Shown in pieces: positions 30,103 to 39,327 of a DNA stretch of 64,000 nucleotides. Position numbers and translations under genes: made by a program. Below the pieces are notes generated by a model. It was given only the letters and a program-made list of their open reading frames with translations. It searched no databases and was not told where the DNA came from. The DNA comes from Methanothrix harundinacea. Its GTDB lineage: Archaea > Halobacteriota > Methanosarcinia > Methanotrichales > Methanotrichaceae. The stretch covers positions 3,260-67,259 of the forward strand of contig DAXT01000023.1 in NCBI GenBank assembly GCA_002506535.1, in the 5' to 3' direction. Every line of letters starts with the position of its first letter. The first letter of the stretch is position 1.

Positions 30103-31830
30103 ATGTCTAAAAATAGAAGGGAATATCGAGAAAGGATCGACTTCCGGCCCCGGGGAGAGGTCTATCCGTCTCCTTCCGACTGGAGGGACCAGTTCATCTA
30201 CCACCTGATGGTCGACAGGTTCAACGACGGCGTTGAGAAGAGGCCGGCCTACGAGGAGGGCCTCCCCCGGGACAGGGACGACTCGGAGGGGGACCGGTGG
30301 CAGGGCGGGACCCTCAAAGGGGTATCGAAGAAGCTGGATTACATCAAGGGGCTCGGCTGCACCGCCATCTGGCTCAGCCCGATATTCAGGAACAGGGACG
30401 GCGAGAACACATATCACGGCTACGGGACGCAGAACTTCCTGGAGGTCGACCCCAGGTTCGGGACGAAGAAGGACCTCCAGGATCTCGTCAAGAAAGCCCA
30501 CAAGAATGGGATCCGCGTCATCCTGGACGTCGTCATGAACCATACCGGAGATAACTGGGCGTATCCTGGGGGGTACCCCTACTACTACTGCGACGGTCAG
30601 AGGTTCGATTTCGGGTTCTGGAGACGGTCAGACACCCCGGAGGAGGGGGACGGCCGATCTGTTTTGCCCAGGGAGTTTGAGAACCCCGAATGGTATAGAA
30701 GAAAGGGGGAGATCAGGAACTGGGACGCCTTCCCCGAGACGAGGGACGGCGACTTCCTCTCCCTCAAAGACCTGGACACCTCAAATAAAGAGGTCTTGAA
30801 GGCGCTGATAGACGTCTACAAGCACTGGATCGCAGAAGCCGACATCGACGGCTACCGCCTGGATGCGGCAAAGCACCTGGAGGAGTCGTCCACAGCCATA
30901 TTCTGCAACGCCATCCGGGAGTACGCCCAGAGGATCGGCAAGAAGAACTTCTTTCTCTTCGGCGAGATCGTCGGCGAGGACAGCTTCATCGACCAGTACA
31001 TCGGTCGAAACGCGCGAATTCCGGGGACCAACGAGCGGTTCCCCTCCCTGGACGCCGCCCTGGACTTTCCCCTCTGGGGGGTGCTGGAATGGGTGATCAA
31101 GGGCTTTCGAAACCCAGCGGCCCTCAGGGACAGGTACGCCAGGTTTTCCGACATCTACGCCGACCGGGGCGAGGCGGGGAGGAGGTTCGTCACCTTCGTC
31201 GACAACCACGACCAGATAGGCCGCTCGCCGAAGGGGAGGTTCCTCTTCGATGACCCCCATCAGGAGCAGGCGCTCCTCGCCGTCGGCTACCTTCTTTCAA
31301 GCCAGGGGATCCCCTGCATCTACTACGGGACCGAACAGGGCTTCGACGGCGGGGGAGACCACGACAAGTACCTGCGGGAGTGCATGTTCGGGGGGAGGTG
31401 GGGCGCCTTCAAGACCACAGGCCACCACTTCTTCAACCCGGAGCATACCCTCTACAGATCCATATCCGAGATCGCAGACCTCAGGAAGAAGGAGCCCGCA
31501 CTGAGATATGGTAGACAGTACTTCCGCGAGATCTCCGGCGACGGAGACGGCTTCGGCCACCCCATCGACGGGAGGTGCACCCTCGCCTACTCCAGGGTCC
31601 TGGACGATACCGAGATCCTCGTCGCCATGAACCTCGACTCAGAACCGAGGGAAGAGTTCGTAACCGTCGACCGAAACCTCACCCCCGAGGGAGGAAAGAT
31701 GGATGACCTCCTCCGGCCCGGAAAGAGTTATAATGTCGTATCGGCGGGGGGAGCCGACGAGCGGGAGAGACACGCCGTCTGCGTACCCCTGGCGGGACGC
31801 TCGATGGCGATATTGAAGCTCGTCCCCTGA
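30103..31830 (+). CDS. Alpha-amylase family (GH13) glycosidase
   Basis: 575 residues, cytosolic (no signal peptide). The TIM barrel shows FIYHLMVDRFNDG, LDVVMNHTGDN (region I), DGYRLDAAKHLEES (region II, nucleophile Asp near residue 253), FLFGEIVGED (region III, acid Glu near 288) and FVDNHDQIGR (region IV, Asp). A C-terminal beta-sandwich domain follows. It likely acts on alpha-1,4 glucans such as stored glycogen or maltodextrins; the exact specificity cannot be told. The start MSKNRREYRERIDF is preceded by GGTGCAGGG and a TATA box close by. The spacer downstream carries C and A runs. Confidence 0.93.
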   Translation: MSKNRREYRERIDFRPRGEVYPSPSDWRDQFIYHLMVDRFNDGVEKRPAYEEGLPRDRDDSEGDRWQGGTLKGVSKKLDYIKGLGCTAIWLSPIFRNRDGENTYHGYGTQNFLEVDPRFGTKKDLQDLVKKAHKNGIRVILDVVMNHTGDNWAYPGGYPYYYCDGQRFDFGFWRRSDTPEEGDGRSVLPREFENPEWYRRKGEIRNWDAFPETRDGDFLSLKDLDTSNKEVLKALIDVYKHWIAEADIDGYRLDAAKHLEESSTAIFCNAIREYAQRIGKKNFFLFGEIVGEDSFIDQYIGRNARIPGTNERFPSLDAALDFPLWGVLEWVIKGFRNPAALRDRYARFSDIYADRGEAGRRFVTFVDNHDQIGRSPKGRFLFDDPHQEQALLAVGYLLSSQGIPCIYYGTEQGFDGGGDHDKYLRECMFGGRWGAFKTTGHHFFNPEHTLYRSISEIADLRKKEPALRYGRQYFREISGDGDGFGHPIDGRCTLAYSRVLDDTEILVAMNLDSEPREEFVTVDRNLTPEGGKMDDLLRPGKSYNVVSAGGADERERHAVCVPLAGRSMAILKLVP

Positions 31831-31985
31831 TCTTTTGCGGATCAGGGCCCCCCCAAAAAAAATCTTTTTCCGCGGGTTTCTGATGGCTGCCGGGGGATGG
31901 ACCGTCCTGCCATGCCGTCGTCCGGGGATACCGCAACGCCACCAGCTCTCCGCGCCCTGCGGACCCGGGCCCTCCCCCAGGTATC

Positions 31986-32579
31986 TCATTCTGGGATATC
32001 GAACCGGACGCCGATCTTGAAGATCCTCCTGGTGGGCAGCAAGAGCTGGTCGAGGCCCGTCTTCTCTTTTATCTCCGAGAGGATCTCTTCGATCCTGGCC
32101 TGCGAGGCCGAGATCGTGAACCACATGTTGAACCCGGCCTCGTTCGGCCGGAGGTAGTTGTGGGATATCTCCTGATAGCCGTTGACTATCTGCGCCACCT
32201 CCTCCATCATCTCGTCGCAGACGGGGAGGGCGACGAGAACGCCGGAGGAGCCGAGCCGCCTCATGTCCAGGACCGGGCCGATCCTCCTTATGATCCCCAG
32301 GTCCTGGAGCCTTTCGGTCCTCTTGATCGCCTCCTCCTCGCCTATCCCCAGGGCCTCCCCCAGGGCGAGGAAGGGCCTCGGCGTCAGGGGGAACTCCTCC
32401 TGGACCATCTCGAGGAGCCTCCGGTCGAGATCGTCGAGGTCGGGCCTCCCCGCCCCGATAGGCCGGTCTTCGACCCTCTCATCTGCGCCCCCGACCTCCT
32501 GGGTCCGCTTCTCCTCGGTCCTCTGATCCTCGATCCCCCGATCCTCGATCCCCTCATCTGCGGTCGAAAAGGATTTCAA
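31986..32579 (-). CDS. ahbB: Siroheme decarboxylase subunit (AhbA/AhbB family, Lrp-like)
   Basis: Removes acetate carboxyls of siroheme to give 12,18-didecarboxysiroheme in the alternative archaeal heme pathway. The recognised core, about 145 residues, has the Lrp-type helix-turn-helix (DLDRRLLEMVQEEFPL) and the siroheme-specific stretch RRIGPVLDMRRLG, HNYLRPNEAGFNMWFT and LLPTRRIFKIGVRFD. AhbA and AhbB form a heterodimer; only one is present here, and the A/B choice is tentative. The first 50 residues are low-complexity (GIEDRGIEDQRTEEKRTQE) and come from short DNA repeats, so the true start may be further in. Ends 4 nt from the radical SAM gene upstream. Confidence 0.82.
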   Translation of the reverse strand: MKSFSTADEGIEDRGIEDQRTEEKRTQEVGGADERVEDRPIGAGRPDLDDLDRRLLEMVQEEFPLTPRPFLALGEALGIGEEEAIKRTERLQDLGIIRRIGPVLDMRRLGSSGVLVALPVCDEMMEEVAQIVNGYQEISHNYLRPNEAGFNMWFTISASQARIEEILSEIKEKTGLDQLLLPTRRIFKIGVRFDIPE

Positions 32580-32583
32580 AATT

Positions 32584-33570
32584 TCAGGCCTCCAGATAGC
32601 TGCATAGTGGGTCGGATTCGAGATAGTCGCCGGTCAAGGCGTAGGCCCTCGCCCTGCACCCGCCGCAGACCTCCCGGTAGTCGCACCCGCCGCACCTTCC
32701 AACTAGCTCCCTCTTTCGCAGGTCTACGAATACGGGGGAACTCTCCCAGATATCCGAGAACTTCTCCTCCCTGACGTTCCCGGCGACGATGGGGAGGTAG
32801 CCGCAAGGAGAGACGTCTCCGGTCCTGGATACGAAGACGAAGTTCGTCCCCGCCAGGCAGGCGCTCCCCATAACCCCTCTCCTCTCAGATTCGGCGAGGA
32901 CCTCTTCTGCGATACGGCCGTACTGGGGGGCGCAGGTGACCTTCACCTCTATCTTCCGGTTCCTGGAGTCGCGGGCCACCTGCCGGAGGATCTCGTCCTG
33001 CTCTCCTGGCGCGGCCAGTTCCTCCTCCCTCCCCCGGCCCGTCGGGACGAGGAAGAATAGGTGGAAGGCGACGGCCCCGAGCTTCTCGGCCAGGTCCATG
33101 GTGGCCCCCACCACGTCCAGGTTCTCCTTGGTGACGGTCATGTTGATCTGGAAGTCGACCCGCCCCCGGAGGTTCTCTATCCCCTGCATGGCCAGGTCGA
33201 AGGACCCCCGGCCCCGAAAGGAGTCGTGGATATCGGGGGCGGGGCCGTCGAGGCTGACGGAGACCCGCATGATCCCGGCCCCCTTGATCTTCTCGACCGC
33301 CTCGGGGGTGAGGAGCGTCCCGTTCGTCGCCAGGGATACTCTGACGCCCCGGTCCTGCGCATACCTTGCGATATCGAATATGTCGGTCCGGAGGAGGGGC
33401 TCTCCTCCGCTGAGGATCAACATCGGCCGCCGGGGGGCCACCTCGTCGATGAAGGCCAGCGCCTCCTTCGTCGATAGCTCGGAGTCGGCGGGGGTGGCCG
33501 TCGCCGAGGCCCTGCAGTACTCGCAGGAGAGGTTACAGGCCCCCGTCACCTCCCAGGCTATGATCAGCAT
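32584..33570 (-). CDS. ahbD: Heme b synthase AhbD (radical SAM/SPASM)
   Basis: Converts the two propionates of Fe-coproporphyrin III to vinyl groups, the last step of siroheme-dependent heme synthesis. 328 residues: LIIAWEVTGACNLSCEYCRA holds the SAM-cluster cysteines 12, 16 and 19, followed by LILSGGEPLLR and LATNGTLL, and a C-terminal auxiliary-cluster region CGGCDYREVCGGCRARAYAL. IAWEVT...CxxCRA fits AhbD better than AhbC, whose members have WNMTRRCNL and HCYA. It is co-directional with the siroheme decarboxylase gene downstream (4-nt gap) and starts next to the asd stop, so asd-ahbD-ahbB may be one transcript. Confidence 0.78.
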   Translation of the reverse strand: MLIIAWEVTGACNLSCEYCRASATATPADSELSTKEALAFIDEVAPRRPMLILSGGEPLLRTDIFDIARYAQDRGVRVSLATNGTLLTPEAVEKIKGAGIMRVSVSLDGPAPDIHDSFRGRGSFDLAMQGIENLRGRVDFQINMTVTKENLDVVGATMDLAEKLGAVAFHLFFLVPTGRGREEELAAPGEQDEILRQVARDSRNRKIEVKVTCAPQYGRIAEEVLAESERRGVMGSACLAGTNFVFVSRTGDVSPCGYLPIVAGNVREEKFSDIWESSPVFVDLRKRELVGRCGGCDYREVCGGCRARAYALTGDYLESDPLCSYLEA

Positions 33571-34599
33571 CTAAAGCATTCCCTTCTTGGAGAGGATCTC
33601 GGCGTTCAGGACGCTCGCCCCGGCGGCGCCCCGGACGGTGTTGTGGCCCATGACGATGTAGCGGATCCCCTCCCGGATCCTGCCGACGGAGACGGCCATC
33701 CCCTTCCCGGCGTTCCTGTCGAGCCTCGGCTGGGGCCTGTCAGGCTCGTCCCGGACGATGATCGGCCTCTTCGGCTCCGTAGGGAGGTCGCCGAGGCCGG
33801 GGTTGAAGTTGAGGAACGCCGCCCTCACCTCTTCGGGGGTGGGGTCGGCGGCCATCTCCGCCCAGATCGCCTCGGTGTGGCCGTCCATGACGGGGACCCG
33901 GTGGCAGCTGGCGCTGACTTCGAAGGGGGCGTCGACGATCCGGTCGCCGTCGAAGGTCCCCAGGATCTTCTGGGCCTCCCGCTCCACCTTCTCCTCCTCC
34001 CCGGAGATGAAGGGGATGATGTTCCCCAGGATCGCCATGGAGGGGACCCCCTCATATCCGGCGCCGCTGACCGCCTGCATCGAGGCGACTATGACCCGCT
34101 GGATATCCATCTCCATCAGGGGCTTGAGGGTCAGGGCGAACATGATGGTGGTGCAGTTGGGGTTTGTGACGATGTAGCCGTCCCAGCCCCGCTTCTTCTG
34201 CTGGACCTCGACCAGGTCGAGGTGGTCGGCGTTGCACTCGGGGATCATCAGAGGGACGTCCGGCTCTGCCCGGTAGGCGCTGGCGTTGCTCGCCACGGCA
34301 AATCCGGCCTTTGCGAAGTCGGCCTCCACCTTCTTCGCCTCGTCGGCGGGCAGCGCCGAGAAGACGACGTCGGCCTTCACCTCCCTGGGATCGACGTTGA
34401 CGACGGTCATATCGCCGACCTCCGCCGGAAGCTCGTTCTCCAGCCGCCAGCGGGCAGCCTCGCGGTACTTCTTTCCTGCGCTCCTCTCGGAGGCGGCAAG
34501 GCTTGTGAGCTCAAACCAGGGATGGTCCCAGAGCTGTTCGATGAATCGCTGTCCTACCGCGCCCGTCGCACCCAGAACGCCTGCTCTAATCTTGGCCAT
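33571..34599 (-). CDS. asd: Aspartate-semialdehyde dehydrogenase
   Basis: Reduces aspartyl phosphate to aspartate semialdehyde on the way to threonine, methionine and lysine. 342 residues, archaeal/fungal type. RAGVLGATGAVGQRFIEQL is the NADP-binding loop, VTNPNCTTIMFALTL holds the catalytic Cys, VPVMDGHTEAIW the catalytic His, and GAGYEGVPSMAI the substrate loop. The ATG at 34599 matches the family start. In methanogens the product also feeds the shikimate-type route through 2-amino-3,7-dideoxy-heptulosonate. A TATA box is placed correctly upstream. Confidence 0.96.
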   Translation of the reverse strand: MAKIRAGVLGATGAVGQRFIEQLWDHPWFELTSLAASERSAGKKYREAARWRLENELPAEVGDMTVVNVDPREVKADVVFSALPADEAKKVEADFAKAGFAVASNASAYRAEPDVPLMIPECNADHLDLVEVQQKKRGWDGYIVTNPNCTTIMFALTLKPLMEMDIQRVIVASMQAVSGAGYEGVPSMAILGNIIPFISGEEEKVEREAQKILGTFDGDRIVDAPFEVSASCHRVPVMDGHTEAIWAEMAADPTPEEVRAAFLNFNPGLGDLPTEPKRPIIVRDEPDRPQPRLDRNAGKGMAVSVGRIREGIRYIVMGHNTVRGAAGASVLNAEILSKKGML

Positions 34600-34640
34600 A
34601 GAAGATCACCTTGAACGACAGCGGGTTCTTGGCGCAGACT

Positions 34641-34650
34641 TGATATAAAT
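34641..34650 (-). promoter_or_regulatory. TATA box for asd-ahbD-ahbB
   Basis: On the minus strand the sequence reads ATTTATATCA, about 45 nt upstream of the asd ATG, predicting a transcript start near 34617 and an 18-nt leader containing AAGGTGATC. Confidence 0.6.
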
Positions 34651-34860
34651 GCCTTCTCTGAAAATTGGTCTGAACCATGCCCGTTTCCTGATTTTTGGCT
34701 AAAATTCGCGAATAGAGAGGCGCATCTTCCCAAGACCCCCCAATCATTCGCGACCCTCGGCCTTCTGGAGAGGGGGGTTCTGGAGCTGTCCGGACCGGGA
34801 GATGGCCGGGCTGGCGCGCCGCTGGCATCGAGCCGAACGGATATGAGAAGCTCCCGGGGG

Positions 34861-35415
34861 TCAGCAGGATGTGACGGGGGAGTAATCGAAAGGTAGTTCG
34901 AATTTGACCTTTGTGGCCTGGTACACCCTCACCGCCTCCCCGGCCCGGGGGGAGACGCCGGTGGCGATGTAGACTTTGAGGTCTCTCCAGGCGACGTCGA
35001 CGTCTCTGGGGAGCTTGACGCACTTTGGGACCTGGTGGCGGCCGAGCCCCTTCGCCGCCATGCAGCCGCCGCCGGTCTCTTTGCGGCGGGAGCAGCGGAG
35101 GCGGCAGAAGGCGGCGGTCCTGAGGAGGGCTCTCCCGACGTCTATGGTGTAGGGAGGCTCCGCGACCGACCGGGCGTAGACGGCGGCGGCCATGGCGAAG
35201 AAGGAGAGGTTCTCTATCGTCGGCTCCGGCCAGACCTTCGATAGAAGCCTCATCACCCTGGGGTCGACCTCCTCTAACGCCAGCTCCACCAGGGCCCGGT
35301 AGCCCCGGGCCGTCGGCATCAGTAGGCTCTGGTCGAACTCAAACTCCTTTCCGGTCCCCCGGCTGTCGGCGAGCTTGACGAACCTTTTGCCGTACCTCTC
35401 GGCGTAATCGAACAT
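34861..35415 (-). CDS. Uncharacterised archaeal protein with a Cys cluster
   Basis: 184 residues, cytosolic. I do not recognise the family. The first 110 residues are helical (GYRALVELALEEVDPRVMRL, FFAMAAAVYARS). A cysteine cluster follows (FCRLRCSRRKETGGGCMA, then KCVKL and a final Cys), spaced unlike a standard zinc finger but able to bind a metal or Fe-S cluster. Codon usage is normal for the region and a minus-strand TATA box (about 35448-35455, TGATATAAAA) lies upstream, which supports a real gene. No operon partner. Confidence 0.6.
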   Translation of the reverse strand: MFDYAERYGKRFVKLADSRGTGKEFEFDQSLLMPTARGYRALVELALEEVDPRVMRLLSKVWPEPTIENLSFFAMAAAVYARSVAEPPYTIDVGRALLRTAAFCRLRCSRRKETGGGCMAAKGLGRHQVPKCVKLPRDVDVAWRDLKVYIATGVSPRAGEAVRVYQATKVKFELPFDYSPVTSC

Positions 35416-35586
35416 CTTGACTCCGTCGGAGGGAAGAGGAGGAGGGCATTTTATATCAGGGTTATTAAGCCGGGATCCGGGTCCACATTACGAAGATCCT
35501 CCAGGGAGGAGGACCGTCAAGGGCGGCCCCCGCTCAACCCCGATGGAGCCGGGGGCTGCCTCAAATACCGCCGTCATACAGAACTT

Positions 35587-35594
35587 CTTTATAT
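35587..35594 (+). promoter_or_regulatory. TATA box for the plus-strand ClC gene
   Basis: CTTTATAT predicts a transcript start near 35616. That is downstream of the GTG at 35607, which favours the in-frame ATG at 35634 as the real start of the ClC gene. Confidence 0.5.
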
Positions 35595-35606
35595 CCGCCG
35601 ATCCTT

Positions 35607-37367
35607 GTGACGAGGGATACCTTGAGAGCCCTGATGATCCGCATCCAAGGCGAGAACAGGTGGCTTCTCCTCGACGCCCTCGCCATCGTCACCGGCCTCG
35701 TCGGGGGGATGGGGGCCGTCGTCTTCAGAAGTCTTGCCGAGGGGGTCCACCGCCTCTTCTTCGGACCGGTCCTCACCACCCTGCCCGGCGGAGACGAGAT
35801 GATGCTCCTCCTCCCGGTCCTGGGGGGGCTGATCGTCGGCCTTCTGATACTGCGGTTCGCCCCCGAGGCGAGGGGGGAGGGGATACCGGCCCTGATGGAG
35901 ACCCTCCATAAGAAAGGAGGGCGGATCCGTCCCCGGACGGGCCCCGCCATCCTCCTCGCCTCGGCCGTCACCATCGGGAGCGGCGGGAGCGCCGGCAGGG
36001 AATCGCCGATAGCCCAGATCGGGGCCTCCTTCGGATCCCTCCTGGGTCAGAGGCTTAGGCTCAACGTCACCGAAGTCCAGATCCTGGCCGTCTCGGGGTT
36101 TGTGGCGGGGCTCGCCGGGACCTTCAACGCCCCCCTGGGAAGCGCCATCTTCGGGATGGAGGTGGTTATGAGGCGTTTTCGGATGGTGGACGCCGTCCCC
36201 ATCCTCCTCTCGGCGGTGGTCGGGGCGGCGACCGCCTCAGCCTTCCTGGGGCAGAACCCCGCCTTCACCCCCGTCTGGACCGAGATCACCCTTCCGGAGC
36301 TCATCCTTTGCTTCTTTCTGGGGCTGATCTTCGGCGGTCTAGCCGTCCTCTGGGGGAGGCTCCTCTCCGGGGCCGAGAGGCTCTTTGAATGGATCCCCCT
36401 GTCTGAGGGGCTGAAGCCGGGGCTTGGAGGGCTAGTCGCCGGGGCAGCAGGGCTCTACTTCATCGGTTACGGGGTTATGGGAGTCGGATATGACGGCGTT
36501 GATAGGGTCCTCGCCATCGCATCTGGGCCCGCCGGATCGGAAGCATCCCGTCTCGCCCTATTCCTCCTGGCCTTGGCGGCGGCGAAGGCCCTCGCCACAG
36601 CCTCGACCCTCGGCTCCGGAGGCTGCGGAGGAACCATCGGACCGACCCTCGTAGTCGGCGCGGTGGCGGGAGCCTCCGTCGGCCTTCTATTCGGCCATCT
36701 CGTCCCCGCCGCCGAGGGGCACGCTCCCGCCTACGCCCTCCTGGGGGCCGCCGCCCTCCTGGCGGGTTCGGCGGGGGCCCCCCTCGCTTCCGTGGTATTG
36801 ATCTCGGAGATGGCCGCCGACTACTCCCTACTCCCGGCCCTCATGATCACCTCCGCCGCCAGCTATGCCGTCGCCTCCCTAGGCCTTCGGGGATCGACGA
36901 TCTTCACCATGAAGCTAGCACGTAAGGGCGTATCGCTGGAGGCGGGGGAGGCCCTACTGGAGCGGGTCCTCGTGAAGGACGCCATGATCCGGGAGGTCGT
37001 CGCCTTGGGGCCGGAGACGACGGTCCGGGAGGCGATGGCGAGGGTCTTCCAAGAGAACGTCCGGGGTTTTCCCGTCGTCGAAGGTGGGAAGCTCGCCGGG
37101 ATCGTCACCTTCGACGACCTTCGGCGGGTCCCCGAGGGAAAGCAGGACGAGGTCAGGGTCGGGGAGGTGGCGGTGAAGGATGTTATCGTCGCCTTCCCCG
37201 ATGAGAATATGAAGGATGTGATGGAACGCCTCTACAAGAACAACGTCGGGCGGCTTCCCGTGGTGGAGCGGGACGATCCGAAGAAGGTCGTCGGGATCGT
37301 CACCAGGACCGATGCCATCGCGGCCTACGAGGTCCTGAGCAGAGAAGGGGCGAGGCGGGAGCGATAA
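35607..37367 (+). CDS. ClC-type chloride channel/antiporter with CBS pair (copy 1)
   Basis: 586 residues: about eleven membrane segments of the ClC fold followed by two CBS domains. The selectivity region GSGGSAGRESPIAQIGA matches the GxGIPE/GxxGREGP region, but with RES instead of REGP. LGSGGCGGTIGPTLVVGA is the second anion-site loop. The gating-glutamate position appears as the Glu of GRES. CBS1 (MIREVVALGPETTVREAM) and CBS2 (VKDVIVAFPDENMKDVME) probably sense adenine nucleotides. The frame opens at GTG 35607; ATG 35634 fits the promoter better. A paralogue is read convergently from 39327. Confidence 0.93.
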   Translation: MTRDTLRALMIRIQGENRWLLLDALAIVTGLVGGMGAVVFRSLAEGVHRLFFGPVLTTLPGGDEMMLLLPVLGGLIVGLLILRFAPEARGEGIPALMETLHKKGGRIRPRTGPAILLASAVTIGSGGSAGRESPIAQIGASFGSLLGQRLRLNVTEVQILAVSGFVAGLAGTFNAPLGSAIFGMEVVMRRFRMVDAVPILLSAVVGAATASAFLGQNPAFTPVWTEITLPELILCFFLGLIFGGLAVLWGRLLSGAERLFEWIPLSEGLKPGLGGLVAGAAGLYFIGYGVMGVGYDGVDRVLAIASGPAGSEASRLALFLLALAAAKALATASTLGSGGCGGTIGPTLVVGAVAGASVGLLFGHLVPAAEGHAPAYALLGAAALLAGSAGAPLASVVLISEMAADYSLLPALMITSAASYAVASLGLRGSTIFTMKLARKGVSLEAGEALLERVLVKDAMIREVVALGPETTVREAMARVFQENVRGFPVVEGGKLAGIVTFDDLRRVPEGKQDEVRVGEVAVKDVIVAFPDENMKDVMERLYKNNVGRLPVVERDDPKKVVGIVTRTDAIAAYEVLSREGARRER

Positions 37368-37425
37368 CGGCTCAAGCCACACTTTCAGAAGTTGAGGGTC
37401 CAGGATTCTGGTCGATCGATCACAG

Positions 37426-37509
37426 TCTTCTGGTCACCGTCTTCTGGTCACCGTCTTCTGGTCACCGTCTTCTGGTCACCGTCTTCTGGTCACCGTCTTC
37501 TGATCATCA
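37426..37509. repeat. 14-bp tandem repeat between the convergent ClC genes
   Basis: Five perfect units of TCTTCTGGTCACCG (37426-37495) and a sixth degenerate unit that runs into the stop codon of the minus-strand ClC gene (37507-37509). A further imperfect unit lies near 37405. On the minus strand each unit begins with TGA, like the gene end it abuts. Confidence 0.9.
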
Positions 37510-39327
37510 CCTCTCCACCTCCCCCTCGTAGGCCCGGATGACGTCCGTCCTCGTGATCATCCCCACGAGCCTCTTCGGATCGTCGCCGCTGACCACGGGG
37601 ATCCTCCCGATCTGGTGCTGGTACATCAGGTCCATGGCAATTTTCGTCGACTGATCTGGGCGGACGGTGACGACCGCCCTCTCGGCGACGTCGCCGACGG
37701 TCGACCCGTCCTGCTCTTCTACGGAGACGTTCCGGAAGTCATCGAAGGTGACGATCCCGACGAGCTCTCCGTCCTTGACCACGGGAAAGCCGGTGTGGTT
37801 GGTCCTGAAGACGAGATCCCGCAGCTCCCGGAGGGTCGTCTCCTCTCCCACGGCGACGACATCCCGGGCCATCGCCTCTCCGACGGTTATCCCCTTCAGG
37901 ACCGGCTGGGGCTGGTCGATGAAGATCCCCTTCTTGCCGAGCTTGATGGAGTAGATGGATCTGCCTTTCATCAAGAACTGGGTCGTAGCATAGCTGAGGA
38001 CGCAGGCGATGATCACCGGAGGGAGCCGGTCGTAGCTGCTGGCCATCTCCGGTATCATGACGATGCAGGTCAGGGGCGCCCGCCCCGCCCCGGCGAAGAG
38101 GGCAGCCATCCCCAAGAGGCCGTAGACCTCCGGGGATGCGGCACCGAGCCCCGGGAGGGCCATATCTGCCAAGAGGCCGAAGGCGACGCCGAACATGAAC
38201 CCGATATAGAGGGACGGGGCGAAGATGCCGCCGCTCCCTCCCGACCCCACGGAGAAGGAGGTGGCAGCGATCTTGACGAGCCCCAGGACGATGAGGAAGA
38301 TCACCATATCCGCGGAGGCGGGAAGGTCATGCATCTCGAAGATCCTGGTGATGCCGTCGTAGCCCACCCCCATGATGCCGTAGCCGAAGAGATAGTATCC
38401 GCCGACCCCCGCAACCGCCCCCCCCAGGGAGGGCTTCAGCATCCTCGGGACGGAGAGGTCGTCGAAGAGCTCCTCCACGGTGTAGAAGATCCTGACCCAG
38501 AGGAAGGCGATGGCGCCGAATATGGGTCCCAGAAGGAAGCAGAGGGCGATGTCGACGCCGCTGAAGGCGAACTGGGGGTTCTTCAACGCCTCAACGGGGC
38601 CGATGAGGGCCGAGGCGACCGCTGTCCCCACCACCGCCGAGAGGAGTATCGGGACCGAGTCGTAGGGGGAGAACCTCCTCGCCACCACCTCCATGCTGAA
38701 GATGGCGCCGCCCATGGGGGCGCCGAAGCTTCCGGCGACCCCGGCAGCGACGCCGCAGACCGTCAGGAGCTTGAGGTCTCTTGAGCCGAGACGGAAGATC
38801 TGGCCGACGAGGGAGCCGAAGGAGGCTCCTATCTGGGCGATGGGGCCTTCCCTTCCGGCGCTGCCGCCGCTTCCTATGGTCACCGCCGAGGAGAGGATGA
38901 GAAGAAAACCGGCCCGTCTTCTGATCCGCCCCCCGCCGACCAGGACGCTCTCGATGATCTGAGAGACCCCCTGCCCCTTCGCCTCGGGGGCGAGGAGGAA
39001 GACGATGGGCCCGACGATGAGGCCGCCGATGATCGGATATAGCACGACGGAGAAGCCCGGCCCCGCCGCCGGATCGATCCCGGAGAAGAATATGCCGTGG
39101 ACGAGGTCGATGGCGTGCTGGAAGACGATCGCCCCGACTCCTCCCACGACCCCGATCAGTATCGCCAAAAGGTCGATGTAGGCCCACCGGCGGTTTCGAA
39201 AAGCCCTCCGGATGAACCCTCCTTCTGCCGCTTGATCTTCTCTCAAGACGATCGCCCTCGAAGGCGCTCCATGATCCTTCCCTATCGGGGTGGTCGCGCC
39301 GCCTCTAAAGCTTTTCCCGGCGGTCAT
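37507..39327 (-). CDS. ClC-type chloride channel/antiporter with CBS pair (copy 2)
   Basis: 606 residues, same plan as copy 1. An N-terminal cytosolic stretch is followed by the ClC core with GSGGSAGREGPIAQIGA (canonical REGP including the gating Glu) and VGSGGSGGIFAPSLYIG, then CBS1 (ARDVVAVGEETTLRELRD) and CBS2 (ERAVVTVRPDQSTKIAMD). It keeps the textbook REGP where copy 1 has RESP, so the two may differ in transport mode. Convergent to copy 1, with a 14-bp repeat array between the two stops. An in-frame start nearer the first helix is possible. Confidence 0.94.
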   Translation of the reverse strand: MTAGKSFRGGATTPIGKDHGAPSRAIVLREDQAAEGGFIRRAFRNRRWAYIDLLAILIGVVGGVGAIVFQHAIDLVHGIFFSGIDPAAGPGFSVVLYPIIGGLIVGPIVFLLAPEAKGQGVSQIIESVLVGGGRIRRRAGFLLILSSAVTIGSGGSAGREGPIAQIGASFGSLVGQIFRLGSRDLKLLTVCGVAAGVAGSFGAPMGGAIFSMEVVARRFSPYDSVPILLSAVVGTAVASALIGPVEALKNPQFAFSGVDIALCFLLGPIFGAIAFLWVRIFYTVEELFDDLSVPRMLKPSLGGAVAGVGGYYLFGYGIMGVGYDGITRIFEMHDLPASADMVIFLIVLGLVKIAATSFSVGSGGSGGIFAPSLYIGFMFGVAFGLLADMALPGLGAASPEVYGLLGMAALFAGAGRAPLTCIVMIPEMASSYDRLPPVIIACVLSYATTQFLMKGRSIYSIKLGKKGIFIDQPQPVLKGITVGEAMARDVVAVGEETTLRELRDLVFRTNHTGFPVVKDGELVGIVTFDDFRNVSVEEQDGSTVGDVAERAVVTVRPDQSTKIAMDLMYQHQIGRIPVVSGDDPKRLVGMITRTDVIRAYEGEVER

